64,000 nucleotides of DNA from Bradyrhizobium australiense (GCF_013114825.1 NZ_JAAVLX010000001.1:1-64000); one strand, 5' to 3'; numbered from the stretch's first letter, positions 40,105-49,043 are shown. Program-made: numbers and translations. Notes: generated by a model from the letters alone, not told the origin.

Positions 40105-41861
40105 GGGGTGGCGCCTTCCGCGATCGCTTGGAGAGGGACGGGCTGAACCGGATTCGGCGCAAAGAGCTTTCTTGCGATCTGGTCCCTGGCCCCCAGCGCT
40201 TGCACACGACCTTCGGCCAAGACCAGCAGTTGATCGACGGTCGCGAGCGCGCTCGCCCGGTGTGCGACGACGATAACAATGCCACCACGCGCCCGTACCG
40301 CCATGATTGCTTGGGTGAGCGCCTGGTCTCCCTCGCCGTCGAGATTGGAGTTGGGCTCATCAAGCACGACCAGGAACGGATTGCGGTAGAGTGCTCGCGC
40401 CAAAGCAAGTCTTTGGCGCTGGCCAGCGGATAGATACGTCCCGCCGTCACCGATCGGCGTGTCATAGCCGTCGGGCAGCCTGAGAATGAGCTCATGAATG
40501 TTGGCTGCCTCGGCTGCCGCGATGATCGCTGCCGGGTCGGGCTCCCGTTCGAAGCGAGCGATGTTCTGCGCCACTGTCCCGGCGAACAATTCGACATCCT
40601 GCGGCAGATAGCCGATGTGCTGGCCAAGCGATTCGGGCGTCCAGCGCTCGATCGCAGCGCCGTCGAGCCGCACGGTACCTTGCGCGGGCGACCAGACGCC
40701 AACAATCGCACGCACGAGCGAGGATTTACCGGAGGCGCTGGGACCGATGATGCCGAGCGCCTGGCCCGGGTTCAGGGCAAACGACACCTCCTGAACAACG
40801 AACCGTCGTCCGCCCGGGGGCAGCACCGACATGGATTCAACCGCGAGCGATTTGCTGGGCGGCGGGAGCGCCATCGGCTGCTCTTCTTCCGTGAAGAAGG
40901 TCGACCATTGCCTGAATCGTTTCAAACTTTGCCGGGCCGTGACGAATCCTTTCCAGTGTGCGACAGCGAGTTCGACCGGCGCCAGTGCTCGAGCGGTTAG
41001 GATCGACCCTGCAATAATGACCCCGGCGGTCGCTTCCTGGTGAATCACCAGATAAGCGCCCACTCCGAGCACCGCCGACTGCAACATCAGGCGGAGCACC
41101 CGCGAGATTGCACTGAGGCTGCCTCCGATGTCGGCGGCGCGTTGCTGGCTCGCGAGGCACGCCCCGCTCGCCTCGTCCCATAATCGTGTGAGGGGTACGC
41201 CCATGCCCATGGCGCGCAGTACCTCCGCATTGCGCCGGCTCGCTTCGGCAAGTGCGTTGCGCTTGGCCGTATTGCTCTCGGCCTGTCTGGCGGGCGATCG
41301 CGTCAGCACGTCCGCCAGAATTGTCAGCGTGATCAGAACCAGCGCGCCCGCAAGCGCTGTCGCACCGATCAGCGGGTGGAACAGATAGCAGATCCCGAGG
41401 TAAATCGGCATCCAGGGCAGGTCGAAGAGCGCGGTCAGCCCGAGTCCGGATAGAAAGGCGCGCGCCTGATCAAGATCGCGCAGCGGCTGCAGACCATCGC
41501 CGCCGGATGACGCGGCCTTGAGAGGCCAGCGGATAATGAAATCGTAGACCCGCGAGCGCAGGGTCTCGTCCAGCCAGCCACCGAGCCGGACTAGAACCCG
41601 GGCGCGCACGACGTCCAGGATGCCCTGGAATATGTAAAGACCGAGTGCCAGCACGGCGAGGCCGAGCAGTGTTGGAATGCTGCGGCTCGGCAGCACTCGG
41701 TCATAAATTTCCAGCATGAAGAACGAGCCGGTCAGATAGAGCACGTTCACCAAGGCGCTAATTAGGGCGACCCCGACTAGTGCGCCGCGGCACGTGCGCC
41801 ATGCCGACGCTAGGTCCGCCTGCCGGCCCGGCGAGATGGAGCTGGAGAGCGAGCGTGCCAA
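40101..41861 (-). CDS. Type I secretion ABC transporter (PrtD/AprD family), TTG start
   Basis: 586 residues from a TTG at 41861 that has an ideal AGGAGG site 6 bp away; the frame extends 42 codons to an ATG at 41987 with no such site. The membrane domain (about 25-290) contains LISALVNVLYLTGSFFMLEIYDRVLPSRS. The ATPase has Walker A GPSASGKSSLV, signature LSAGQRQRLALARAL and Walker B LVVLDEPNSNLDGEGD. There is no C39 peptidase or CLD domain, as in PrtD-type exporters of RTX proteins and proteases. Possible substrates are the adjacent propeller protein and the distant RTX protein at 14.9 kb. Confidence 0.92.
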   Translation of the reverse strand: MARSLSSSISPGRQADLASAWRTCRGALVGVALISALVNVLYLTGSFFMLEIYDRVLPSRSIPTLLGLAVLALGLYIFQGILDVVRARVLVRLGGWLDETLRSRVYDFIIRWPLKAASSGGDGLQPLRDLDQARAFLSGLGLTALFDLPWMPIYLGICYLFHPLIGATALAGALVLITLTILADVLTRSPARQAESNTAKRNALAEASRRNAEVLRAMGMGVPLTRLWDEASGACLASQQRAADIGGSLSAISRVLRLMLQSAVLGVGAYLVIHQEATAGVIIAGSILTARALAPVELAVAHWKGFVTARQSLKRFRQWSTFFTEEEQPMALPPPSKSLAVESMSVLPPGGRRFVVQEVSFALNPGQALGIIGPSASGKSSLVRAIVGVWSPAQGTVRLDGAAIERWTPESLGQHIGYLPQDVELFAGTVAQNIARFEREPDPAAIIAAAEAANIHELILRLPDGYDTPIGDGGTYLSAGQRQRLALARALYRNPFLVVLDEPNSNLDGEGDQALTQAIMAVRARGGIVIVVAHRASALATVDQLLVLAEGRVQALGARDQIARKLFAPNPVQPVPLQAIAEGATP

Positions 41862-42037
41862 TTCCCACCTCCTCTGAAACGGGCCTGGCTTGTCGATCGA
41901 CTCACATACCGCCGCTGCCGTGTCAGGCGGTTCGCCGCTGTTTCCGACCGACTGGCTGCAGGCTCCGTTGCTGTGTCCAAGAACCACACCCCAGCGCTGT
42001 CTGGCTTGGCCTCACAGCACCGCAGGAAAAGCGCACT

Positions 42038-43861
42038 TTACGCCAACAGCGCACCATCGTGGTGATGAAGCGGATCGTTCGGATCATTGGTGTTTGGGGA
42101 GAGGATCCACACCTTTCCGGTCCCGGGTTCTTCCAGGTTGAGCCCCGGCTCGAACACTCCGAAGTCCACGATGAACATCGTGCCATCCTGGAATTTTATG
42201 TCTATTGGCTTGTTGAATCCATTCGGGTCGAAGATATCCTCGACCGTGTTGCTGGTATGGGTGATGAAATCGCTCACCGCCCCGGTGTCCCTATCAACCT
42301 GAACGACCTTGTAGCCAACCAGGTTCTGTGCCCCGGTGATCGGCACGAATGCACCGGTCTCCGCGACAAACAGATCTCCCACTGAACCGAACTGAGCGTT
42401 CGACGAGAAATCGAACTTGTTGGCCGATGAGTGATACTCGAATTGGGCAACAGCAGGTTCGACCTGCAAGCTGCTCCGGAAGTTCTCATCCAGGACAAAG
42501 CCCGGAGGAGGGATGGGCAGCTCGCCTTGCGCGAACAGAGGATCGGTGACGGGCAGCACAGCGCCCGTATTCGGATCATGGAAGAAGTCCGGCCATCCGA
42601 AAAACTCCGCCGTCCCGCCCGTGTTCACGACGAACAGATCGTCGAAGTCGTTCGCGATCGGCCGCGACTCGACCACTTGCAGCCCGTCCAACACAGCGGA
42701 CCGGATGTCGGCGCCGTTGTTGGTCGCAAACAGCAAATCGGGGTTGAACGGGTCAAAGCCGATGCCGAAGGGATTGCGGAATCCCCAGCCCTCGAGCCGC
42801 AGGGTGGACGCGGGATCATCGGCCGTCGGATCAAAGGAATAGATTGCCGCATTGCCTGCGATGATCCCTTGTTGTGGGTCATCCGGCGTGGCAGCGGGAA
42901 TGACGGTGCCCGGTGCGATCGGGCCTGAGCCGAACGGCATAAACGGCGCCGTTACTTGATTCTCCGGGTTGAGCCCGGGCACGGAAACGGGGGCATGGAA
43001 TTCGGTGCCGTTCAACACGACGTGCTGTGCTGCGAAATCGTGAAAGTCGGGGAATTGCGAGAGCCAGCCGGTCACGAGCTCGTTGTCTGGCCCGACAACA
43101 CTGGAGTTCGTGGCGCTTCCCTGTGAGAAATACAGGCGGCCCGAAGCGTCAAAGGTGATCTCTTCGGTGTAATGGTCCCCGGTGGACGGCAGGTTCGTCA
43201 ACACAGTCGTGAAGGTGTCGACCGGATTGGCGGGATCGAATTTCGAGATAGCGCCGACCAGCCAATCGTTGGCGCCCACCTGCCGGTGCGCAACCCAGAT
43301 CTCGCCGTCATGGAAGGTGATATCTGTGATTGGTCCGGCCAGAACGCCCGTGGGGAGTTGGCCGCTCGAGAGCACTGGGTTCGGGTGCCCATCGGGACCG
43401 ATCTCCACGATTTGAGGCACCGTGTTGGGTGTGGCTCCTGACTCGCTCACCCAGACATGGTCGTTCGAGAATGTGACCGCGGTCGGAAACGTCAAACCGG
43501 TCGCGAAAGCCTGCAGTGAGAAGCCGTCGGGCACGACAACGTTCTCGGGCGTCGACTCGTTGTCGTTGTGAGCACCAGTTTGGGGGCTGCCGTTCGCTCC
43601 CTCGTCACCATTTCTCGGAGCGTCATTGTGGTTGGCGACTTCAGACTGCACGGAAGCGGCGGTTACGAGGCCATTCGGTTGGGTTTGGCCAAAGCGCCCG
43701 AGTATGCCGTCGAGTATAGAATTTACGTGAGGGGCATTGAGGTTGGCGGTTTCAGACCGCGCGGACGCGGCGGTTACCAAGTCATTCAATTGCGTTTGGC
43801 TGAAGTGCCCAAATATTCCGTCGATTGCAGAGTGTAACTGAGCATCGCTGATTGCTTGCAT
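42038..43861 (-). CDS. Beta-propeller protein (sorbosone-dehydrogenase/ScyD-like) with N-terminal tandem repeats
   Basis: 607 residues with no classical signal peptide. Residues about 9-75 hold two copies of a 36-37-residue repeat (xxSAIDGIFGHFSQTQ / xxSILDGILGRFGQTQ, each followed by a xLVTAAS block). A linker rich in Asn, Asp and Glu follows. From about residue 110 there is a six-bladed propeller of the glucose/sorbosone dehydrogenase or ScyD/ScyE kind (FSLQAFATGLTFPTAVTF, GWGFRNPFGIGFDPFNPDLLF, GDLFVAETGAFVP). The C-terminus is LHHHDGALLA. It lies 176 bp upstream of the type I secretion pair on the same strand, so it is the best candidate for their substrate; the repeats may serve secretion or surface binding. 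Confidence 0.8.
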   Translation of the reverse strand: MQAISDAQLHSAIDGIFGHFSQTQLNDLVTAASARSETANLNAPHVNSILDGILGRFGQTQPNGLVTAASVQSEVANHNDAPRNGDEGANGSPQTGAHNDNESTPENVVVPDGFSLQAFATGLTFPTAVTFSNDHVWVSESGATPNTVPQIVEIGPDGHPNPVLSSGQLPTGVLAGPITDITFHDGEIWVAHRQVGANDWLVGAISKFDPANPVDTFTTVLTNLPSTGDHYTEEITFDASGRLYFSQGSATNSSVVGPDNELVTGWLSQFPDFHDFAAQHVVLNGTEFHAPVSVPGLNPENQVTAPFMPFGSGPIAPGTVIPAATPDDPQQGIIAGNAAIYSFDPTADDPASTLRLEGWGFRNPFGIGFDPFNPDLLFATNNGADIRSAVLDGLQVVESRPIANDFDDLFVVNTGGTAEFFGWPDFFHDPNTGAVLPVTDPLFAQGELPIPPPGFVLDENFRSSLQVEPAVAQFEYHSSANKFDFSSNAQFGSVGDLFVAETGAFVPITGAQNLVGYKVVQVDRDTGAVSDFITHTSNTVEDIFDPNGFNKPIDIKFQDGTMFIVDFGVFEPGLNLEEPGTGKVWILSPNTNDPNDPLHHHDGALLA

Positions 43862-43893
43862 AGTAGCCTCCTCCGCTAAGAGAATTGGGCTAA

Positions 43894-44076
43894 CTAAAAC
43901 GAAGCAAGAAACGTGCTCAAGATATCAGCAATTGAGAGGAGAGTCTTCCAAAACATATGTTGATTTGCGGGCGTAGCCCCAGTGGACTGGATCGTGAGCG
44001 GATTAACTGCGCGTTCAGCCTGCTGTCGGCACTCTTCCGCCTGGGCGCCGAACCTTGCGATGTCTTGGTCCGACAT
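43894..44076 (-). CDS. Small hypothetical protein, possibly truncated
   Basis: A 60-residue frame starting MSDQDIARFGAQAEECRQQA. This opening is like small rhizobial hypothetical proteins with a RAQAEECRQQAE motif, but after about 30 residues the sequence changes character (FWKTLLSIADILSTFLASF). GGAGGG lies only 2 bp from the ATG. It sits between the propeller gene and a dead SDR gene and may itself be a leftover. Confidence 0.35.
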   Translation of the reverse strand: MSDQDIARFGAQAEECRQQAERAVNPLTIQSTGATPANQHMFWKTLLSIADILSTFLASF

Positions 44077-44231
44077 ACCCTCCGGATGCTCAGTGACGAT
44101 GTCTATTTCAATGCTCACTCGGGCCGCTGCAGGCCGGGGACCGTAGCCGCTCGCTCTGTGTGAGGCCGTCGGAGATCTTGCGCCGAGTCCGGGTGCGAGG
44201 GATGGTTCGGCGGAGTGTCCTGCGTCTGGAC

Positions 44232-44736
44232 AGTTCCGGAAACCTTTCCATCCACCCGCCACGCGGTACGGTCTGGTCGGAGTGAAGAGGTTGCGGTCGT
44301 CGGTACGGTGCGGCTTGAATTGGAGCACAGGTGCGGCACGCGCAACGATGCGCTCGACCAGCGTGGGTGCGAGCTTAAGCGCGACGCTCAGCATGTGACC
44401 TGACGCTACAACAATGACCTCGCGGCGTGGCCGCTCAGAGAGGCTCACGATAGTCGGCGCCACGCGCTCGGCCGCTACACGGAGAGATCGAGCGCGCCTG
44501 CCGCGCGAATCCGTTGCCGAGCTTGCTGTAAATGGCGTCCACCGCCCACGGCGGAACCAGACGGATGTGGATGCCGGGCACCTGCTCGAACTCCTGCCGC
44601 AGGCAGGCGGTGAAGCCCCGAATGGCGAACTTGGTCGCGACATAAGCACCGACCAGAGGCCCGCCATCATACCCAGTAGCGAATCCGTGTTCATGACGAT
44701 ACCGCGATCACCTTGTGTCCGAAACTGTGACAGGAG
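44232..44736 (-). pseudogene. Broken short-chain dehydrogenase gene
   Basis: Read on the minus strand, the fragments line up with the C-terminal half of an SDR. LLSQFRTQGDRGIVMNTDSLLG is followed in another frame by YVATKFAIRGFTACLRQEFEQV with the catalytic Tyr-Lys pair, then VVPPWAVD-like sequence. A further frame gives SERPRREVIVVASGHMLSVALK, LAPTLVERIVARAAP and NLFTPTRP, ending GGWKGFR. At least two frameshifts separate these pieces and the Rossmann N-terminus is not visible upstream. It cannot make a working enzyme. Confidence 0.75.
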
Positions 44737-44972
44737 ATGATGCCGCTCCCTTCCTGCGGAATAGGTCAGGCCCGAGACAGACTGCGCCTCAAGGTGCTAT
44801 TTCATGCAAGCCGCTCCAAGCGAAACGGCGCTGGCACGAGAACCCTGAGATCATGCGCGGCATCGGCTATTCGGCTTGGGGGCTCGGGTAAGCCGGCAGT
44901 AGCAACGGAGGAGTGGGCCACGACGTCACTCACGTAAATTCCGGCGAGGTCCGCTGAAACAGGAGGACAATC

Positions 44973-45209
44973 ATGTCGACGCGAGCAGTCTCTCAAGCAG
45001 TCCTTTGGTGTCTGACGATCGCTGGCATGGTCTCGCCTGCCCATGCTCTGACCCAGGAGGAGCTGATAGCCAAACTTGAAGCCGCGGGCTATTCGCAAGT
45101 CCGGGACATCAAGTCCACGGCCGAAGGTATCGCGGTCAAGGCGACGAAAGACGGTAAGGACGTTTCCCTCGTCGTCGACAGCAGCGGCCAAGTCAAGGAG
45201 CGGAAGTAG
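44973..45209 (+). CDS. Small exported PepSY-domain protein
   Basis: 78 residues behind an AGGAGG site 6 bp from the ATG. Signal peptide of about 25 residues (MVSPAHA-LTQEE), then a single PepSY-like domain: LIAKLEAAGYSQVRDIKST, then GIAVKATKDGKDVSLVVDSSGQV. PepSY proteins of this size sit in the periplasm, often as inhibitors or helpers of enzymes. A stand-alone gene among decayed neighbours. Confidence 0.85.
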   Translation: MSTRAVSQAVLWCLTIAGMVSPAHALTQEELIAKLEAAGYSQVRDIKSTAEGIAVKATKDGKDVSLVVDSSGQVKERK

Positions 45210-45366
45210 AATTGGGTTCGCCAAGGTGAGGTGACGTCTTTCGCTGAGCATCTGCCGCATGCGTCACCTCGTCCTGGCGATTCAACCCGATTACGCGCCA
45301 GCTTACGCATGATCGGGTGCGTTCGGCATTTCAGGCGGCTCGCGTGCGGTCCGCGACAGGCCAGAA

Positions 45367-45831
45367 TCAATCCGCAAACTGCCCCGCCGGCTTGCCACGC
45401 TGTACCATTTTCTGGGCGTAGGCGTAGAGCGCGTCATAGACGATCCACTCAGCGGCGTTTAGCGCATGATCGTCTTTGTAGCCGAGATGCCGGAAACCTT
45501 CGGCCAAAGCCTGCAGCCCGGGTCCTTCGGCCTGATGGTAAAGCGTATTGTCGGTATCGGCGCCGTTCACGATCCTGCCGAGCAGCACAAGCGCGGGATC
45601 GCCCGTCAGCTTGTATTTCTTCAGGATCGCTTCGAACGAACACTCCTTGCCGTGGTGGCCGAGCTCGACGTCCTTGACGTCGTAAGGAATGGCATCCAGC
45701 CGCTTTGCCTCGGCCATCACCTTGTCGGCCGGCGCAAAGATGAATTCTGCATCCTTGTCGACAAATTTCTTGATCAGCCAAGGGCAGGCAACGCGGTCGA
45801 CTTTGACGTGTTCTCGGGTAATCCACTTCAT
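45367..45831 (-). CDS. ChrB C-terminal-domain protein (chromate resistance-associated)
   Basis: 154 residues, AGGAGG 6 bp before the ATG. The opening MKWITREHVKVDRVACPWLI, followed by FVDKDAEFIFAPADKV, then GHHGKECSFEAILKKYKL and ending LYAYAQKMVQRGK, is the ChrB C-terminal domain. The N-terminal ChrB regulatory domain is absent, as in the many single-domain members. Full-length ChrB senses chromate and regulates chrA; the role of this short form is less clear. It is preceded on the same strand by the propeller gene, 33 bp away, and a broken chrA lies 3.2 kb upstream. Confidence 0.85.
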   Translation of the reverse strand: MKWITREHVKVDRVACPWLIKKFVDKDAEFIFAPADKVMAEAKRLDAIPYDVKDVELGHHGKECSFEAILKKYKLTGDPALVLLGRIVNGADTDNTLYHQAEGPGLQALAEGFRHLGYKDDHALNAAEWIVYDALYAYAQKMVQRGKPAGQFAD

Positions 45832-45864
45832 CTGGTCCTCCTGTTCTAGTTTGCATTCGACAGA

Positions 45865-46761
45865 TCAGGCATCCGCCAGAACGAGAATTCCGCCGTGCTT
45901 GGGTGAGATGACGTAGAGCTGATCCGGTATAACCAGCGCCGTCGTGTGTGCTCCGCCACCTGTTATCGTCTGGATAGCAGTGCCGGTTCGTGGATCGATA
46001 GTTTCGACCAGTCCAGGCTCGCCGATCGCCACGTGAACGCGGCCGGTGGCGGGATTGAAGAAAGTCACATCCGGCGCGCCGGCGATCGACCAGACATTGG
46101 CGACCTCGCCGGAGGTGCTGTCGAGCTCGACCAGTGCACCGTCGTCGCAGGCGGCGTAGAGGCGACCACGCGAATGGTCGATGTCAAGACCGTGAGCTCC
46201 GCCGGATGGAAGCCTCCATTCCGCGATCTGGCTCAAGTCGGGCAGGCCGGCAACCAGCACCATCGACGGCTCACGGATGCAGAGGAATATCCGCTTCGCT
46301 TCCGCATCGGTCACGCACCATCGCGGCCGGCCCGGCAAATCGATCGACACCTGCTTGTGATCGCTCAGCCCGAATGCGTGCAAGCTGGGAGTTTCGCGCT
46401 CATCGCCGATGCACGCCACGATCCCAAGCGAACGGCGTTTGACGATCGCAGCACCGTTCGGCCGCGCACCGGTTTTGAGCACGGCCTTGGTCTCGAAAGT
46501 AGCAGCGTCCACCCAGGCCAAGTTTGCGGAGCCGCGGTTGGTGACGAGGATTTCACCTTCGTCGGCGACCGCGCCAGCTACGCCCGAAAATCCCGGGAGC
46601 GTTGCCACGTGCTTACCCGCGTCGTGATCGATAACTTCGACCGTGCTGCGCGCTGTATGCGCAACGAAAACGCGCCGGGTCCTGGGATCAAATGCGGCGT
46701 GATCGAAGGCGCTGTCCGCAGCGTTAGGAATTTTGATAATACCAAGGCTCTTCAGCGGCAT
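45865..46761 (-). CDS. YncE-like beta-propeller protein beside ChrB-domain gene
   Basis: 298 residues with repeated blade motifs of the YVTN/YncE kind: DHAAFDPRTRRVFVAHTARSTVEVID, then ILVTNRGSANLAWVD, HGLDIDHSRGRLYAACDDG and NPATGRVHVAIGEPG. No signal peptide is visible, so it is probably cytoplasmic. The start at 46761 lies 7 bp after a 20-codon upstream reading frame whose end provides a GTGAGG site. It is translated just before the ChrB-domain gene and downstream of candidate structured leader A. Function unknown. Confidence 0.82.
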   Translation of the reverse strand: MPLKSLGIIKIPNAADSAFDHAAFDPRTRRVFVAHTARSTVEVIDHDAGKHVATLPGFSGVAGAVADEGEILVTNRGSANLAWVDAATFETKAVLKTGARPNGAAIVKRRSLGIVACIGDERETPSLHAFGLSDHKQVSIDLPGRPRWCVTDAEAKRIFLCIREPSMVLVAGLPDLSQIAEWRLPSGGAHGLDIDHSRGRLYAACDDGALVELDSTSGEVANVWSIAGAPDVTFFNPATGRVHVAIGEPGLVETIDPRTGTAIQTITGGGAHTTALVIPDQLYVISPKHGGILVLADA

Positions 46762-46768
46762 GGCGACC

Positions 46769-46831
46769 TCACGTCGCTATGCAGCCAAGCGCGGGCAATC
46801 CGCCTGGTGGATCGAATGGAATTCCGTCCAT
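46769..46831 (-). CDS. Possible 20-codon leader peptide upstream of the propeller gene
   Basis: ATG at 46831 stands 7 bp after GAGGAG and opens a 20-residue Pro/Gly-rich peptide (MDGIPFDPPGG...) ending 7 bp before the propeller ATG. The Shine-Dalgarno sequence lies inside a hairpin (GTGCAA/TTGCAC stem) directly touching the ATG. Translation of this frame could couple to the propeller gene. Too short to be certain. Confidence 0.45.
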   Translation of the reverse strand: MDGIPFDPPGGLPALGCIAT

Positions 46832-46912
46832 GTGCAATCTCCTCGAAATTCGAGAGTTGCACAGTGCTTGGACGGGTTGGCCGTCTGGCGGGGAGTCTGT
46901 GTTTCCCCGTAG
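46832..46912 (-). promoter_or_regulatory. Candidate structured mRNA leader, copy A
   Basis: On the minus strand, in order: hairpin 1 GGGGA-N9-TCCCC (46908-46890), hairpin 2 GACGG-N5-CCGTC (46885-46871), a CCAAG-N-ACTGTGC link, and hairpin 3 with a GTGCAA/TTGCAC outer stem (46862-46832) and CTCGA/TCGAG inner stem that buries GAGGAG. The order and much of the sequence recur in copy B (50367-50445), and a shorter relative precedes the operon at 50853. It would regulate the leader peptide, propeller and ChrB-domain genes. Confidence 0.55.
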
Positions 46913-46922
46913 TGTCAGATTA

Positions 46923-46949
46923 GGCCTTGCAAGGAGTTCCGGCAAGGCC
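46923..46949 (-). terminator. Hairpin downstream of the glutathione transferase gene
   Basis: Perfect 8-bp stem GGCCTTGC / GCAAGGCC with an 11-base loop, 12 bp after the GST stop. No T-run. It separates the GST gene from candidate leader A. Confidence 0.5.
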
Positions 46950-46961
46950 GGATCTGCATGG

Positions 46962-47654
46962 TCAGTATTTTGGGCGGTGTGAGTTCGCCCATTCGCGGGC
47001 ATGCGGAATGGGCTCGCGTGGCGGCAGAATCTCGCGCAGCTTTCGCGTGGCCGGCAAGCTTTCCATGCGCTCCCGCCATTGGCAAAAAGCGGGATACTTC
47101 GGGTAGATGGCCCTGCCTTCTTCGGTCAAGCTGAAGGCAAACGTGCTCGGCAAAAGAAAAAAGTCGGCGATTGTGAGTTCTGGACCGAGCAGATAGTCGT
47201 GGCCATGCCCAAGGGTGCGCTCCACGACCGCAAGGGCCGTTTCGACATTTGGCAGCGCATGCGCCACAACCTTTTCGTCGGAGGCGATCCCGAGTTCGGG
47301 AAAAACCAGCCTTTCGTGGGTCACGTGGTAGATCATGTAGGGGTAATAGTAGGAATTGACCGCGCTGATCCACTGGTTCATGCGCGCCCGCTCGCGAGCA
47401 TCCTGCGGTGTCAACCGCGGTCCGCCAAATGCTTCATCCACATAGGAGGCTATCGCGCTGGTCTCGTAGACCGTCAAGTCGTCGTGCTTGAGAATCGGAA
47501 CGCGGTTGAATGGATGCAGCATCAAGTGTTCGCGCTGACCCATCACAGGTTCGAGGTCGTGAAAGCTGTAGGCCACGTCCTTGTGCGTCAAGATCAGGCG
47601 AACAATGTTGACATAAGTGCTTCGCGGGAAGCCGTAGACAATTGGATCTCCCAT
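46962..47654 (-). CDS. Glutathione S-transferase family protein
   Basis: 230 residues. The N-terminal thioredoxin fold (about 1-80) has MGDPIVYGFPRSTYVNIVRL with a Ser/Thr-Tyr active-site region, NRVPILKHDDLTVYETSAIASYVDE with the cis-Pro and glutathione-binding Glu-Thr/Ser. The C-terminal helical domain carries LTIADFFLLPSTFAF, the conserved N-capping box. It would conjugate glutathione to electrophiles or serve redox defence. It is followed by a hairpin, and 22 bp upstream is the end of the DUF1127 gene on the same strand. Confidence 0.93.
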   Translation of the reverse strand: MGDPIVYGFPRSTYVNIVRLILTHKDVAYSFHDLEPVMGQREHLMLHPFNRVPILKHDDLTVYETSAIASYVDEAFGGPRLTPQDARERARMNQWISAVNSYYYPYMIYHVTHERLVFPELGIASDEKVVAHALPNVETALAVVERTLGHGHDYLLGPELTIADFFLLPSTFAFSLTEEGRAIYPKYPAFCQWRERMESLPATRKLREILPPREPIPHAREWANSHRPKY

Positions 47655-47676
47655 TGTTTCCTCCTCGGTGCCGCTG

Positions 47677-47925
47677 CTATCGCCAGAATGGTTTGGCGGC
47701 TTCCTCCAGGGCCTGCTCGCGGGTCAGGCCGATGTCGGCAAGCAGATGTTTGTCCTCGGCAAGCTCGCGGAGCGCCCCGCGCAGCCTGCGCCGGGCCGCA
47801 GAGCCAGACCATCGGCGCCATCCAACAGCCCGGCCCGCTCCGGAATTTGATTGATGAAGTCGGGTGGGAGGGTCGTCCGCCGGAATGAACTGAAACGAGA
47901 AGGGATCGGTGATCAAGGTTGACAT
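47677..47925 (-). CDS. DUF1127-domain small protein
   Basis: 82 residues from MSTLITDPFSF (47925), with GGAGC 8 bp upstream; an in-frame ATG 15 codons earlier lacks a site. The C-terminal half has the arginine-rich DUF1127 pattern (RRRLRGALRELAEDKHLLADIGLTREQA). Small proteins of this kind bind RNA or act in phosphate and carbon regulation in alphaproteobacteria. It precedes the GST gene and is divergent from a LysR gene across 118 bp, which may control it. Confidence 0.85.
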   Translation of the reverse strand: MSTLITDPFSFQFIPADDPPTRLHQSNSGAGRAVGWRRWSGSAARRRLRGALRELAEDKHLLADIGLTREQALEEAAKPFWR

Positions 47926-48043
47926 CGACAAGCTCCAAATCTCATGAAATGCTGCATTGGAGCTTTCCAATAATGTCAGCGGGCGGTTGCCCGCAAAGCA
48001 TCGTTTCTCTTGCTTGGCCTAGTTTTTCTCATGATCTCCTAAG

Positions 48044-48988
48044 ATGCGCCCACGTCTGCCGCCATTGAATGCCCTGAAAGCCTTCGAGGCCGCAGCGCGC
48101 CATGAGAGTTTTACACGCGCTGCCGAAGAGCTGTGCGTTACCCAAGGCGCGGTGAGCCATCAGGTGAAGGCCCTCGAAGCCGAACTTGCCATCAAGCTCT
48201 TCAACCGCGAACGCCAGCGCCTCATCATCACGGAAGCGGGCAAGGACTACCTCAATATTGTGCGCGATGCGTTCGACCGCATCGCCCTCGGCACCGAGCG
48301 GCTTCTGCAGCGTCAGAATGCCGGCGTCCTGACCGTCAGCACTTCGCCGGATTTCGCCGCGAAGTGGCTGGTGCATCGGCTTGGCCACTTTGCCGAGGCG
48401 CATCCGGGCATCGATTTGCGGGTTTCTGCGACGCTGCATCACGTCGACTTCGCACGGGAGGAGGTCGACATGGCCGTACGTCACGGCGACGGCAACTGGC
48501 CTGGGCTCGACACCGTCCGTTTGTGTGCAGAGCAGCTCTTTGTCGTGTGCAGTCCGAAGCTATTGTCTGGCCGACGGCGCCTCAGCAAACCCGCTGACAT
48601 CCTCAATTTTCCATTGCTCCACCTGGATAGCCGGGCCGATTGGACAAATTGGCTGCAGGCCCTAGGTCTTGACAGCGCCGACGTTACGCACGGCCCCGTG
48701 CTGAACCGCGCAAGTATGGTGATCGACGCAGCGATCAACGGCCAGGGTGTCGCGCTCGCCCGCACGACGCTGGCGGCCTGGGACATTATCAACGGACGGC
48801 TGGTGCAGCCGTTCGAAGAATCGCTGCGCCTTTCCAGGACCTACTGGATCGTTTGTCCGAAGGCGACTGCGACACTGCCGAAGATCGCGACGTTCCGCGA
48901 TTGGCTGCTCGCGGAGGGGGCGAGCGATCTGCGCCAGCTGAAGAAGCGCGGCTGCACATTGCGGCCAATGAGAGAGAAGGGTGACTGA
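48044..48988 (+). CDS. LysR-family transcriptional regulator, GcvA type
   Basis: 314 residues. Helix-turn-helix PPLNALKAFEAAARHESFTRAAEEL, then VTQGAVSHQVKALE, followed by a substrate-binding domain with STSPDFAAKWLVHRLGHFAEAHPGIDLRVSA and INGQGVALARTTLAAWDI. The PLNAL-AFEAAARH opening is characteristic of GcvA-like members. It faces the DUF1127-GST operon, so control of those genes is the natural guess. Confidence 0.92.
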   Translation: MRPRLPPLNALKAFEAAARHESFTRAAEELCVTQGAVSHQVKALEAELAIKLFNRERQRLIITEAGKDYLNIVRDAFDRIALGTERLLQRQNAGVLTVSTSPDFAAKWLVHRLGHFAEAHPGIDLRVSATLHHVDFAREEVDMAVRHGDGNWPGLDTVRLCAEQLFVVCSPKLLSGRRRLSKPADILNFPLLHLDSRADWTNWLQALGLDSADVTHGPVLNRASMVIDAAINGQGVALARTTLAAWDIINGRLVQPFEESLRLSRTYWIVCPKATATLPKIATFRDWLLAEGASDLRQLKKRGCTLRPMREKGD

Positions 48989-49043
48989 TTTGGAAGCCTT
49001 CTCTCGCATTGTTGCGGTCCAGTTTTCGGCGAATGCAAGATCA

